Positions 51,340 through 60,622 of a DNA stretch of 64,000 bases are shown here, piece after piece. The stretch is from the NCBI GenBank assembly GCA_902608795.1, contig CACLPI010000003.1, positions 1 to 64,000 of the forward strand, written 5' to 3'. The stretch comes from an uncultured Bacteroidota bacterium (lineage in GTDB: Bacteria > Bacteroidota > Bacteroidia > Flavobacteriales > Flavobacteriaceae). The notes under the pieces were generated by a model, which did no database searches, had not been told where the DNA came from, and saw nothing but the letters and a program-made list of their open reading frames with translations. Position 1 is the first letter of the stretch, and each line of letters starts with the position of its first letter. A program made the position numbers and the translations under genes.

Positions 51340-52767
51340 TTGAAAATACTTGATCTCTACATATTTAAATCTTACTTAAAAACATTGGCTAGTACATTTT
51401 GCATTTTAATGTTGATTTTCTTATTACAATCAGTATGGCTATATATTTCAGAATTAGCGGGGAAAGACTTAGAATTAGATATAATACTTCAATTTTTAAT
51501 CAATGTTTCACCAAGACTAGTAATTCTTGTTTTACCATTGACAATATTATTGTCAAGTATAATGGTTTTTGGTAGTCTTTCTGAAAACTATGAATTTGCG
51601 GCAATGAAAGCAAGTGGTATTTCACTGCAGCGTTCAATGAAGAGTCTAATTTTCTTTACATTTTTACTTGGAATAGTTACTTTCTTTTTTTCTAATAATA
51701 TTGTACCAACAGCTGAATATAATTTTCATAATCTAAGGAAAAACATATCAAAAGTAAAACCATCGATGGCAATAGCTGAAGGCCAGTTTAGTCAAATAGG
51801 CGATTATAACATAAAGGTTGAAAATAAATATGGAAATGAAGGAAAACTTCTTGATAAGGTCATTATTCACCAAAAGAAAAATAAACCAGGCAATTATACT
51901 GTAATAAAATCTAAAACAGGGGAAATTATTTCAGAAGAAAACTCAGATATATTACAACTAAAGTTGTATAGCGGAAACTATTATGAGGAGATAATTTCTG
52001 AAGACTATTCAAAAAAAATAAAAAAACCTTTTGTTAAAAGCTATTTTGAAGAGTATTTAATCAATATTGATATCGCTTCAATAAATGAAGTTGATTTTAG
52101 TGAGGAAGAAGATGTTAGTAAACATTCGATGATGAGAGTTAATGAATTAAATGCCGCAATAGATTCTTTAACCGATAAAAGAGTTGAAGATATTGCAGTA
52201 ATAAGCTCAAAAATGTTTAATAGATCAAATTTTAAAACAATTGACTATAACATAAATTCAAATGAAAATTTGAATTATGAAAACGATAATTTTTTAAATT
52301 TATTTCAACCTAAAAAGCAAAAACAACTCTATGATTTAGCAATCAGCTCTGTAAAAAGTACAATTAGTATTGTTAAATCGAATAAAACTATTCAATCCTA
52401 CAGAGAACAAAATCTGAACAAGCATATAATGACAATGCATGATAAATTTTCATTAGGTTTTGCATGTATTATTTTATTTTTCATTGGTGCACCACTTGGC
52501 ACGATAATAAGAAAAGGCGGATATGGGTTACCTCTTGTAATATCGATATTACTTTTTTTAGCATATCATTTTTTGGGAATTTTTTCAAAAAATCTCGCTG
52601 AAGACAGCAGTATTAATCCTATTTTAGCCAGTTGGTTATCAACTTTAATTATGTTACCACTTAGTATTTATTTAACTTATCGAGCAACTAATGACAGAAG
52701 TATTTTTAATTTTGGAGATGGTATGATTTCATTTTACAAAAAAATTGATAAGTATGTCAAAGGATAA
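51340..52767 (+). CDS. LptF/LptG-family (YjgP/YjgQ) permease
   Basis: MKILDLYIFKSYLKTLASTFCILMLIFLLQSVWLYISELAGKDLE, PRLVILVLPLTILLSSIMVFGSLSENYEFAAMKASGISL, FIGAPLGTIIRKGGYGLPLV. TTG start. Confidence 0.93.
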   Translation: MKILDLYIFKSYLKTLASTFCILMLIFLLQSVWLYISELAGKDLELDIILQFLINVSPRLVILVLPLTILLSSIMVFGSLSENYEFAAMKASGISLQRSMKSLIFFTFLLGIVTFFFSNNIVPTAEYNFHNLRKNISKVKPSMAIAEGQFSQIGDYNIKVENKYGNEGKLLDKVIIHQKKNKPGNYTVIKSKTGEIISEENSDILQLKLYSGNYYEEIISEDYSKKIKKPFVKSYFEEYLINIDIASINEVDFSEEEDVSKHSMMRVNELNAAIDSLTDKRVEDIAVISSKMFNRSNFKTIDYNINSNENLNYENDNFLNLFQPKKQKQLYDLAISSVKSTISIVKSNKTIQSYREQNLNKHIMTMHDKFSLGFACIILFFIGAPLGTIIRKGGYGLPLVISILLFLAYHFLGIFSKNLAEDSSINPILASWLSTLIMLPLSIYLTYRATNDRSIFNFGDGMISFYKKIDKYVKG

Positions 52768-53890
52768 GTTTAAACTAAACTCAATTGAATCTGCCATAAA
52801 AGATATCAGAGACGGAAAAGTTGTAATAGTAGTTGACGATAAAAACAGAGAAAATGAAGGTGATTTCCTTGCATCAGCTGAATTAGTAACACCAGAAATA
52901 ATTAATTTTATGGCAACTCATGGTAGGGGTTTAATTTGTGCACCAATCACTGAAGATATTTCTAAAAGATTAGAATTGAATCTAATGGTTGGCACCAATA
53001 CTGACCCTCAAGATACGGCTTTTACGGTTTCTGTTGATTTGAGAGGAAATGGAGTTACAACAGGAATATCTGCATCAGATCGGGCTTCTACAATTAAAGC
53101 TCTTATAGACAGCAAAACAAAATCTAATCAGTTTTCTAAACCCGGACATGTATTTCCGCTTGTAGCAAAAAAAGGAGGTGTTCTTAGGAGAACAGGTCAT
53201 ACTGAAGCCGCAATTGACTTACCCAGACTTGCGGGACTGAAACCCGCTGGAGTAATTGTTGAGATAATGAATGAGGATGGTTCAATGGCAAGGTTACCTG
53301 ATTTAGTTAAAGTAGCTAAAAAATTTGAACTGAAAATAATTTCAATAGAAGATCTAGTTGCATATCGTATGGAACATGACTCATTAATCGTAAAACAGGA
53401 GGATTTTGAAATAAATACAAGATTTGGAAAATTCAGACTAAGAGCATACAAACAGACAACAAACAATAATATTCATATAGCATTAACTAAAGGAAGCTGG
53501 GAGAAGGGTGATGCTATATTATCAAGAATAAACTCAAAATCTGTTCATAATGATATTTTGGGAACTCTAACATCTAACACTAATGACTCATTGCTGAAAA
53601 TGTTTGAAATAATTAATAATCAACGTCAAGGGGCAATAATATTTATTAGTCCTGAATTAAAAGCAATCAACACTTTGAAAAGATTAAAAATACTTAAAAA
53701 AAGTCAGGTTAATAATAAAGTCATCAAGGCCCCTATCATAGATATGGACGAGCGAGATTTCGGAATAGGAGCACAAATTTTACATGATCTAGATATAACA
53801 AACCTAAAACTTATTACAAATACAGAAGGTACTAGAAGAGTTGGAATGATTGGTTATGGCCTCGAAATTTCTGAATATATTAATTTTTAG
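52754..53890 (+). CDS. ribB: 3,4-dihydroxy-2-butanone 4-phosphate synthase fused to a degenerate GTP cyclohydrolase II-like domain
   Basis: VVDDKNRENEGDFLASAELVTPE, MATHGRGLICAPI, GISASDRASTI, RRTGHTEAAIDLPRLAGL; the C-terminal half aligns with RibA but lacks its cysteines. Start trimmed from 52745. Confidence 0.93.
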   Translation: MSKDKFKLNSIESAIKDIRDGKVVIVVDDKNRENEGDFLASAELVTPEIINFMATHGRGLICAPITEDISKRLELNLMVGTNTDPQDTAFTVSVDLRGNGVTTGISASDRASTIKALIDSKTKSNQFSKPGHVFPLVAKKGGVLRRTGHTEAAIDLPRLAGLKPAGVIVEIMNEDGSMARLPDLVKVAKKFELKIISIEDLVAYRMEHDSLIVKQEDFEINTRFGKFRLRAYKQTTNNNIHIALTKGSWEKGDAILSRINSKSVHNDILGTLTSNTNDSLLKMFEIINNQRQGAIIFISPELKAINTLKRLKILKKSQVNNKVIKAPIIDMDERDFGIGAQILHDLDITNLKLITNTEGTRRVGMIGYGLEISEYINF

Positions 53891-53988
53891 ATTGAGAAAA
53901 CATCCAATTTTAAAAATAAGATAACATAAATAATTTAAAGACTTTTTTTGAAGCAAAGGAAAACAAGTCTATATTTGCATCCGATAAT

Positions 53989-54073
53989 GGAGGAATGGCA
54001 GAGTGGTCGAATGCGGCAGTCTTGAAAACTGTTGAGGGTCACACCTCCGGGGGTTCGAATCCCTCTTCCTCCG
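53989..54073 (+). tRNA. tRNA-Ser (anticodon TGA)
   Basis: Acceptor stem GGAGGAA/TTCCTCC, anticodon stem-loop GCAGT-CTTGAAA-ACTGT, long class II variable arm, T-loop GGTTCGAATCC; CCA not encoded. Confidence 0.96.
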
Positions 54074-54078
54074 CTTAA

Positions 54079-54114
54079 TAAATATAACCCACTTTTTTAA
54101 GTGGGTTATATTTA
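54079..54114. terminator. strong perfect-stem hairpin downstream of tRNA-Ser
   Basis: TAAATATAACCCACTT-TTTT-AAGTGGGTTATATTTA, 16-bp perfect stem with 4-nt loop. Confidence 0.65.
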
Positions 54115-54203
54115 AACTTAAATCTAAATTATTAAAAACCTTTAATTATTATAAATAAAGGGAGCTAAAAATATTGCCCTTTTTTTATTACTATATTTTA
54201 ATG

Positions 54204-54785
54204 ATGAATAAAATTTATATTCTTCTTTTCTATTTAATATCGTTTTTAAGCTTTTCACAAGACGAAGTTAGTGCAGATTGGAGCATTTCTGTTGAAGGCA
54301 CCACTGCTACCTTATCAATTGTTAATTTTTATAATTTCACTGTTGGGCTTGATGGTCACTGGCATTATATTTTAAACGATGATGAATATGTTGCTGTTCA
54401 TGATATAAATGATGTTATTATACCTAATTTAGCTGCAGGGAATCACTCGATTACTGTTTGGTTGGTAGATCATATGCATAATGCACTAGATCCGCCAGTG
54501 GAAGAAACCATCACGTTTGAAATTAATACAGGTCTATCTACTAGTGATAATGAAATACTTGATATGATTTTTTATCCTAACCCAGCAGATGGTAACTGCG
54601 TTACTATTCTTTCAACAGTAGAAGGGTTAAAAGAAATACAAGTATTTACTGTAACTGGTAAAAAAGTATTTGATACTGTTAATAATGAAAATACATTAGA
54701 TCTAATCTCATTCAATAGTGGTATCTATATGCTTAAAGTTACAATCAATGGACAAAGTAAAATATCTAAACTTGTTGTTAAATAA
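54204..54785 (+). CDS. small secreted protein with T9SS type A C-terminal sorting domain
   Basis: Signal peptide MNKIYILLFYLISFLSFSQ; C-terminus MIFYPNPADGNCVTI...KEIQVFTVTGKKVFD...LDLISFNSGIYMLKVTINGQSKISKLVVK. Start trimmed from 54174. Confidence 0.85.
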   Translation: MNKIYILLFYLISFLSFSQDEVSADWSISVEGTTATLSIVNFYNFTVGLDGHWHYILNDDEYVAVHDINDVIIPNLAAGNHSITVWLVDHMHNALDPPVEETITFEINTGLSTSDNEILDMIFYPNPADGNCVTILSTVEGLKEIQVFTVTGKKVFDTVNNENTLDLISFNSGIYMLKVTINGQSKISKLVVK

Positions 54786-54807
54786 TTTATTAAGCCAATA
54801 AAGAAAG

Positions 54808-54838
54808 AAAAGCACCTCAAAAATGAGGTGCTTTTTTT
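54808..54838 (+). terminator. intrinsic terminator
   Basis: AAAAGCACCTCA-AAAA-TGAGGTGCTTTT followed by further Ts. Confidence 0.8.
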
Positions 54839-54862
54839 AAAATTAACTTATAATTAGTAAAA

Positions 54863-57800
54863 CTAGTTAATTACTTTAGGTCTCCCTGGTGTATATGCAG
54901 CACCCAAATCCTTAAGTTGATTTTCCAGGTTGGTCATTTTTACCTTGAGTTCATCAATAATTAACTTAATCGGTTGAAATTCTTCGTTAGCAATTTCATA
55001 ACTATCCATATGTGTTTTGGTTGGAGCAGCAGTAGAATACTTTTGATAATAAGCAACCGATCCCAATCTTGAATATGGACTTAAATAGGATTGAATATCC
55101 AATCTACTCTTGACACTATCCCCATAAAATTTAAGGTTAACCTCTTTTATTGATTGCTTAACATCCCAAGCAATTTTTGAGATTTCATCAACTGGCTGTT
55201 CTACCTTCTTTATGGCTTCATCTATGTAAGGCATTTTGTTACTGATTTCAGAAAACTTTCTTGAATACTCACCCATCTCGGCTTGTAATTTTGAAACTTT
55301 CCTTTGGAAATTAACCTTTGCTTCTCTATCGGCAGCGGGCATTACTGTGTTATTTAAAGCAACAACATTAAAACTTTGATTGTCCACAACCTTGATTGTT
55401 TCACCAGCCTTTAAAATTGACATATCAATTGTGTAAGTGCCTGGATTAACCAGGGTGCCCTCAGAAACACCAGCAAAAGGATTATAGAACGAAGATGAAC
55501 TTAAATTAATTGGGCTATTATCTTCGTATCTTAAATCCCAGTGAAATCTACTTAAACCTTCTGAAAGATTTCTGTATATTTTTTTTACAACATTTTCCTT
55601 ATTATCTCTGATTGTAAAGACCAATTCGGGTTTTGCTTCGTTTACCTCATTGAAAAGTTCATTATATGTTGGGTAAGAAACATCTTTTCCATCCTTAATC
55701 AACTTTTTCTCCTCCTTCTGTCTCTTAGATTTAAGACTTTCAAATTTTTCATCAAAATTGTAAGTAAAAATAGCTACTGGATCAAGGTTTTCAGCTAGAT
55801 AAAAATTATCTCCTTGAAAGGCTTTTCCTGGAAGCCCTAGCGGATTTGCTTTTTCCCACATCAAAGCATCTCTTATATCAAATATTCGCGCGCCAAGATT
55901 CTCTTCTGAATTTTCAATACTTCTTAAAACAGAATAATCATCTAAAACATAAAATCCTCTACCGAAAGTTCCTAACACTAAATCATTTTCTCTTCTTTGT
56001 ATTGCAATATCACGAACTGCAATAGTTGGTAACCCAAATGCCAGCTCTTTCCAGCTTCCCCCTGAATCAGGTGAAAAGAAAACACCAAATTCAGTTCCAC
56101 AGAAAATTAAGTCTCTATCTATGTGATCCTCTTCAATTGAATATACACTACCTCTTTTAGGAAGATTGCCACTGATTGACACCCAAGAATTTCCCTTATC
56201 ACTAGATTTAAATATATAAGGCTTGAAATCCCCGTATTTATGGTGGTTAAAAGCAACATATATGACATTTACGTTGTGTTGAGATAAATAAACAGAGTTT
56301 ACATAGGATTGTATCGGAGCTTCAGGAATATTATCAACTTTCCTCCAGGTTTTACCTGAATTTTCAGTGATTTGGATTAATCCATCATCGGTTCCAATAA
56401 CTATAAAGTTTTCATCAATTGGAGATTCTGATAGTGCCACAATAGTTCCGTATGGTGATGTCGAGCCATTTTTTTCAACAGCATCAATACTTAAAACTCT
56501 GTCATAAACCTTTAATTTATTTCTGTCAATTTTTCTAGATAAATCATCGCTTATTACATTCCAGCTATTACCGTAATCATCAGATCTAAAAACCTTATTT
56601 GCAGCAAAATACAACCTACCCGATTTGTGATGACTTACAGTTAATGGAGCATCCCAATTCCATTTATAATTTAATTCACCTTTCCTAGCGATCGGCTTGA
56701 TTCCAACCTCTTCACCACTTAATTTATCATATCTTACCAACCATCCATATTGAGATTGTGCATACACAATATTGGGATTTTCAGGGTCAATTTGAGATTC
56801 AAATCCATCTCCACCATGAGTAATAAACCAATCTTGATTTGATATTCCGTGAGAATTATTTACTCTTGACGGGCCTCCGATACTAAAATTATCCTGAGTT
56901 CCTCCATAAATATTATAAAAGGGTTCAGCATTGTCAACTGCAACTTTATAGAACTGCGTAACAGGTAAGTTCTTTTTAAAATCCCATTTTTTCCCAGAAT
57001 CAAATGTTTCATATATACCTCCATCACAACCAACAAGCCAATGAGAATTGTTTTTAGGATTGATCCACATAGCATGGTTATCAACATGCTTGTAATCTTC
57101 CCCTACATTTTTAAAAGATTTTCCTCCATCATTAGTAACAGACATCCATGTATCCATTATATAAACAACATCTTCATCCATCGGATCAGCAAAAATCTCT
57201 TGATAATAATTACCACTAGTAACTTTTCCACTTTGCTTAACCCATGTCTCACCCCTATTTGTAGATTTATAAAATCCACCTTTCCTTTCAGCCGCTTCAA
57301 CAATTGCATAAATAATTTCTGGATTTGCGTCAGAAATATCCATTCCAATTCTACCAATTTCAACACTTGGAAGTCCATTGTTTATTTCTTTCCATGATTT
57401 ACCACCATCAATAGACTTATGTATACCTGATCCTGGCCCACCACCAACATAAGTGTAAACATGTCTTCTTCTTTGATGACTTGTAGCGTATAAGATATCA
57501 GGATTTCTGGGGTCCATATGTATTTCGTTGAAACCTGTATGCTCATCTATATTTAAAATATTATTCCAGGTCTTACCACCATCTTTAGTTTTATAAATAC
57601 CACGATCACCTCCTTTACTCCATAGTGGCCCATATGCAGAGACATAAACTACATCAGAATTATCAGGATGAACTAAAATGTTACCAATATGTTCTGAGTT
57701 TTTAAGTCCCATATTTTTCCATGAAACACCCCCATCTACAGATTTGTATACTCCATCACCATATGCAACAGATCTTTGATTATTATTCTCTCCTGTTCCG

Positions 57801-58132
57801 ACCCACACTACATTGGTATTGTTTGGGTCAATAGTGACACAACCAATAGAATATGAAGGTTGAGTATCAAATATTGGCTTGTAGTCTACACCCCAGTTTG
57901 ACGTTTTCCATACACCTCCAGAAGCGATAGCAACATAGTATTCAAAAGGGTTATTGGGATTAACGGCTAAATCGGAAACTCTACCAGATGTCAAAGCCGG
58001 ACCAACAGCTCTCCACTTTAAAGCACTAACTGAAGTTTCATCTAGTGGATTTTTTTTATTTTTTTTATTTTTTTGTGAATATGCAATAGAACTAAAAGTT
58101 ATTAATGCAATTAGGAATATATATCTTTTCAT
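54863..58132 (-). CDS. secreted BNR/Asp-box, VPS10/sortilin-like beta-propeller protein
   Basis: Signal peptide; repeated S/TxDGGxxW motifs (SVDGGVSWKN, TKDGGKTWNN, SIDGGKSWKE, TNDGGKSFKN, SSDKGNSWVS). Confidence 0.88.
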   Translation of the reverse strand: MKRYIFLIALITFSSIAYSQKNKKNKKNPLDETSVSALKWRAVGPALTSGRVSDLAVNPNNPFEYYVAIASGGVWKTSNWGVDYKPIFDTQPSYSIGCVTIDPNNTNVVWVGTGENNNQRSVAYGDGVYKSVDGGVSWKNMGLKNSEHIGNILVHPDNSDVVYVSAYGPLWSKGGDRGIYKTKDGGKTWNNILNIDEHTGFNEIHMDPRNPDILYATSHQRRRHVYTYVGGGPGSGIHKSIDGGKSWKEINNGLPSVEIGRIGMDISDANPEIIYAIVEAAERKGGFYKSTNRGETWVKQSGKVTSGNYYQEIFADPMDEDVVYIMDTWMSVTNDGGKSFKNVGEDYKHVDNHAMWINPKNNSHWLVGCDGGIYETFDSGKKWDFKKNLPVTQFYKVAVDNAEPFYNIYGGTQDNFSIGGPSRVNNSHGISNQDWFITHGGDGFESQIDPENPNIVYAQSQYGWLVRYDKLSGEEVGIKPIARKGELNYKWNWDAPLTVSHHKSGRLYFAANKVFRSDDYGNSWNVISDDLSRKIDRNKLKVYDRVLSIDAVEKNGSTSPYGTIVALSESPIDENFIVIGTDDGLIQITENSGKTWRKVDNIPEAPIQSYVNSVYLSQHNVNVIYVAFNHHKYGDFKPYIFKSSDKGNSWVSISGNLPKRGSVYSIEEDHIDRDLIFCGTEFGVFFSPDSGGSWKELAFGLPTIAVRDIAIQRRENDLVLGTFGRGFYVLDDYSVLRSIENSEENLGARIFDIRDALMWEKANPLGLPGKAFQGDNFYLAENLDPVAIFTYNFDEKFESLKSKRQKEEKKLIKDGKDVSYPTYNELFNEVNEAKPELVFTIRDNKENVVKKIYRNLSEGLSRFHWDLRYEDNSPINLSSSSFYNPFAGVSEGTLVNPGTYTIDMSILKAGETIKVVDNQSFNVVALNNTVMPAADREAKVNFQRKVSKLQAEMGEYSRKFSEISNKMPYIDEAIKKVEQPVDEISKIAWDVKQSIKEVNLKFYGDSVKSRLDIQSYLSPYSRLGSVAYYQKYSTAAPTKTHMDSYEIANEEFQPIKLIIDELKVKMTNLENQLKDLGAAYTPGRPKVIN

Positions 58133-58221
58133 AATTTAAATTTATTGAGTCTTCTAAAATACTAAAAAGTAATATTTAAATTGGTTAATTTTAGTGAGAT
58201 TTTAATTAAAAAGACCAAAAT

Positions 58222-59202
58222 TTGGAAGCAATTAAAAAATACAAACTTGTAAATAAAAATGGTATTTCAATTACCATACTTTCTTATGGTGGAATCATTA
58301 AGGAAATCAATACTCCCAACAAAAATGGAGATGTTGAAAATATTGTTCTTAATCATAAATCAAATCAGGAATATTTAACTGATTCGTTTTACATGGGTGC
58401 TGTAATCGGAAGATATGCAAATAGAATAGCTAAAAGCACCTTTAAGCTTGATGAAAGTATTTTTCATCTAGATAAAAACGAAGGAGTAAACCACTTACAT
58501 GGAGGGCACAATGGTTTTCACAAAAAATATTGGGAGTTAATAGAGTATGATAAAAAACAAAAATTTGTTATTCTATCCATAAACAGCTTGGATTTAGAAT
58601 CAGGATATCCAGGAAATTTAAATTGTAATGTAAAATATTCTCTCAATGATCAAAATGAGTTCAAAATTGAATTTTTTGCAAAATCAGACAAGGATACTAT
58701 ATTCAATCCAACCAGTCATTCGTATTTTAATTTAAACCCAACAAAAAATTCAATTTTCGAACATAAATTAAAAATCAATTCTAATAATTATATCCCAATC
58801 AATAATGAATGTTTACCCAATGGATCAATTAAAAGTGTATTAAATACACCCTTTGATTTTACTAAATTTAAAAAGATTGATGAAGAAATCAACAATGATT
58901 ATGAACAATTAAAAATAGGTAAGGGTTATGATCATTGTTTTGTTTTGAATAAAAATTCTTCAAAAGCAGCTGTATTATCTAGTGAAGCTAGTGGAAGGAA
59001 ATTAATAATTTCTACTAATCAACCTGGTATACAGTTTTATTCAGGCAATCATCTATCTGGATTTTTTAATAAAAACCAAGGACTCTGTCTAGAGACTCAA
59101 CATTTTCCTGATTCACCCAATAACGATAATTTTCCAACAACTAAACTGATAGCTAATGAAGAATATTATTCTGAAACAATTTATTTTTTTGATGTTATTT
59201 AA
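58222..59202 (+). CDS. galM: aldose 1-epimerase
   Basis: YGGIIKEINTPNKNG, IGRYANRIAKSTFKLD, HLHGGHNGFHKKYWEL, NPTSHSYFNL, LCLETQHFPDSPN. TTG start. Confidence 0.92.
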   Translation: MEAIKKYKLVNKNGISITILSYGGIIKEINTPNKNGDVENIVLNHKSNQEYLTDSFYMGAVIGRYANRIAKSTFKLDESIFHLDKNEGVNHLHGGHNGFHKKYWELIEYDKKQKFVILSINSLDLESGYPGNLNCNVKYSLNDQNEFKIEFFAKSDKDTIFNPTSHSYFNLNPTKNSIFEHKLKINSNNYIPINNECLPNGSIKSVLNTPFDFTKFKKIDEEINNDYEQLKIGKGYDHCFVLNKNSSKAAVLSSEASGRKLIISTNQPGIQFYSGNHLSGFFNKNQGLCLETQHFPDSPNNDNFPTTKLIANEEYYSETIYFFDVI

Positions 59203-60577
59203 CAATATCCTGAAACTCAATAGGAGTTTTAATGTGTGGCAAGTATTTTCTTAACTCCATTTCCTTTAAATTATCATCTGTAAAAGAAAGTTTTTCATCT
59301 GTATAAACCACTCTCCATATTTTACCTTTTTTAGAATCCGAAATATAAAGTGAGCCGTCTGGACCCTCTGCCAAGCCCATTGGTCTGTATTTAGCATCCT
59401 TCATTTCTTTTATTAATTCAACTTGAGCAAATCCGTCAGCAAAAATCTCTAGTTCACCTGAAAGCAATCCATCTTTAAAAGGTATAAAACCAACCACATA
59501 TCCAGCCTGTGGATAAGGTGATCTATTGGTTGAACCATGAAAAGCTATAAAAGCACCATTTTTATATCTTTCTGGAAATATGTCCCCCGAGTAAAACAAT
59601 AAGTCATTTGGAGCCCAATGCGCTGGTAACCCATAAACAGGGTCCTTATATTTATTGGATGCTAATTTTTTTCCATCTCCACCATATTCAGGTGCTACAA
59701 GTCTTTTTGATTTAAAATGGTCGTAATAAGTATATGGCCAACCAAAATTATCTCCTTCTGAAACCCTCATAAATTCATCTGAAGGCAATACAGTGTTATC
59801 CCACTCGCTATAGAATTTTGGGGCATGATTGTGAAGATAGTCTCTACCATGATTTACTGCAAAAAGTTCATTAGTATAATCATTCCAGCAAATACCAACC
59901 ACACTTCTCACACCAGTTGAAAATTTTTCTCCATCAGTTAATTTTTGGTTTAATTTATTTTTGTCATATTTCCATATTGCACCTAAAAGTTCTAGTTCAT
60001 CACATGGATATCTTCCAAGAACTGTAGCCATTGGATCATCATAACCTCTAGTCATGTCTTCACAAGAATTTGTAAAACCACTAAATGTAACATACATATT
60101 ATTCTCTTTATCAAAAGCAATTGATTTAGCATTATGCCATCTTATCGGAAAAGGATCTGTTAAAATCACTTCCACTGGGGAATCAGGGACTAACATTTTT
60201 GGATTTAACTTCTGTCTATAGACTACTCTTTCTGAGCTGTAGTATAGATATCCTTCGTTAATTTTCATTTCAGTTGCAAACCGCCCATCATTTGGATAAT
60301 TACCAAATCTTTGAATTATATCAGCTTTACCATCACCGTTTTTATCTCTCAATGCAACATTTCCTTTTCTACCATAATCTAATCTCAACTTAACATATAT
60401 ATCTCCATTTTCATTAACAGCCAAGTGTCTACTCTCCCCAACACCATCATGGACAACCAAAGCTTGAAAACCCTTAGGTAAAAATAAACCACCATTATCT
60501 TCATCAAATATTAATTCTACATTATTTGAGCATGATATCAATATAAACGTTATAAATAAATAATAGAATAATCTCAT
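59195..60577 (-). CDS. PQQ-dependent sugar dehydrogenase / sorbosone dehydrogenase-like beta-propeller protein
   Basis: Lipoprotein-type signal (ISCSNN); GDNFGWPYTYYDH, PAHWAPNDLLFYSGDIFPERYKNGAFIAFHGSTNRSP, MGLAEGPDGSLYISDSKKGKIWRV. Confidence 0.88.
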   Translation of the reverse strand: MRLFYYLFITFILISCSNNVELIFDEDNGGLFLPKGFQALVVHDGVGESRHLAVNENGDIYVKLRLDYGRKGNVALRDKNGDGKADIIQRFGNYPNDGRFATEMKINEGYLYYSSERVVYRQKLNPKMLVPDSPVEVILTDPFPIRWHNAKSIAFDKENNMYVTFSGFTNSCEDMTRGYDDPMATVLGRYPCDELELLGAIWKYDKNKLNQKLTDGEKFSTGVRSVVGICWNDYTNELFAVNHGRDYLHNHAPKFYSEWDNTVLPSDEFMRVSEGDNFGWPYTYYDHFKSKRLVAPEYGGDGKKLASNKYKDPVYGLPAHWAPNDLLFYSGDIFPERYKNGAFIAFHGSTNRSPYPQAGYVVGFIPFKDGLLSGELEIFADGFAQVELIKEMKDAKYRPMGLAEGPDGSLYISDSKKGKIWRVVYTDEKLSFTDDNLKEMELRKYLPHIKTPIEFQDIVK

Positions 60578-60622
60578 TCTTAATTATTAAATTGACAATT
60601 ATATTTTATTAAAGGTAATAAT

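Noticed and set aside
56860-57087. Same-strand alternative-frame ORFs in the BNR/VPS10-like gene (also 57157-57378)
   Set aside because: The main frame is continuous with repeated Asp-box motifs across the region, so there is no sign of a frameshift.
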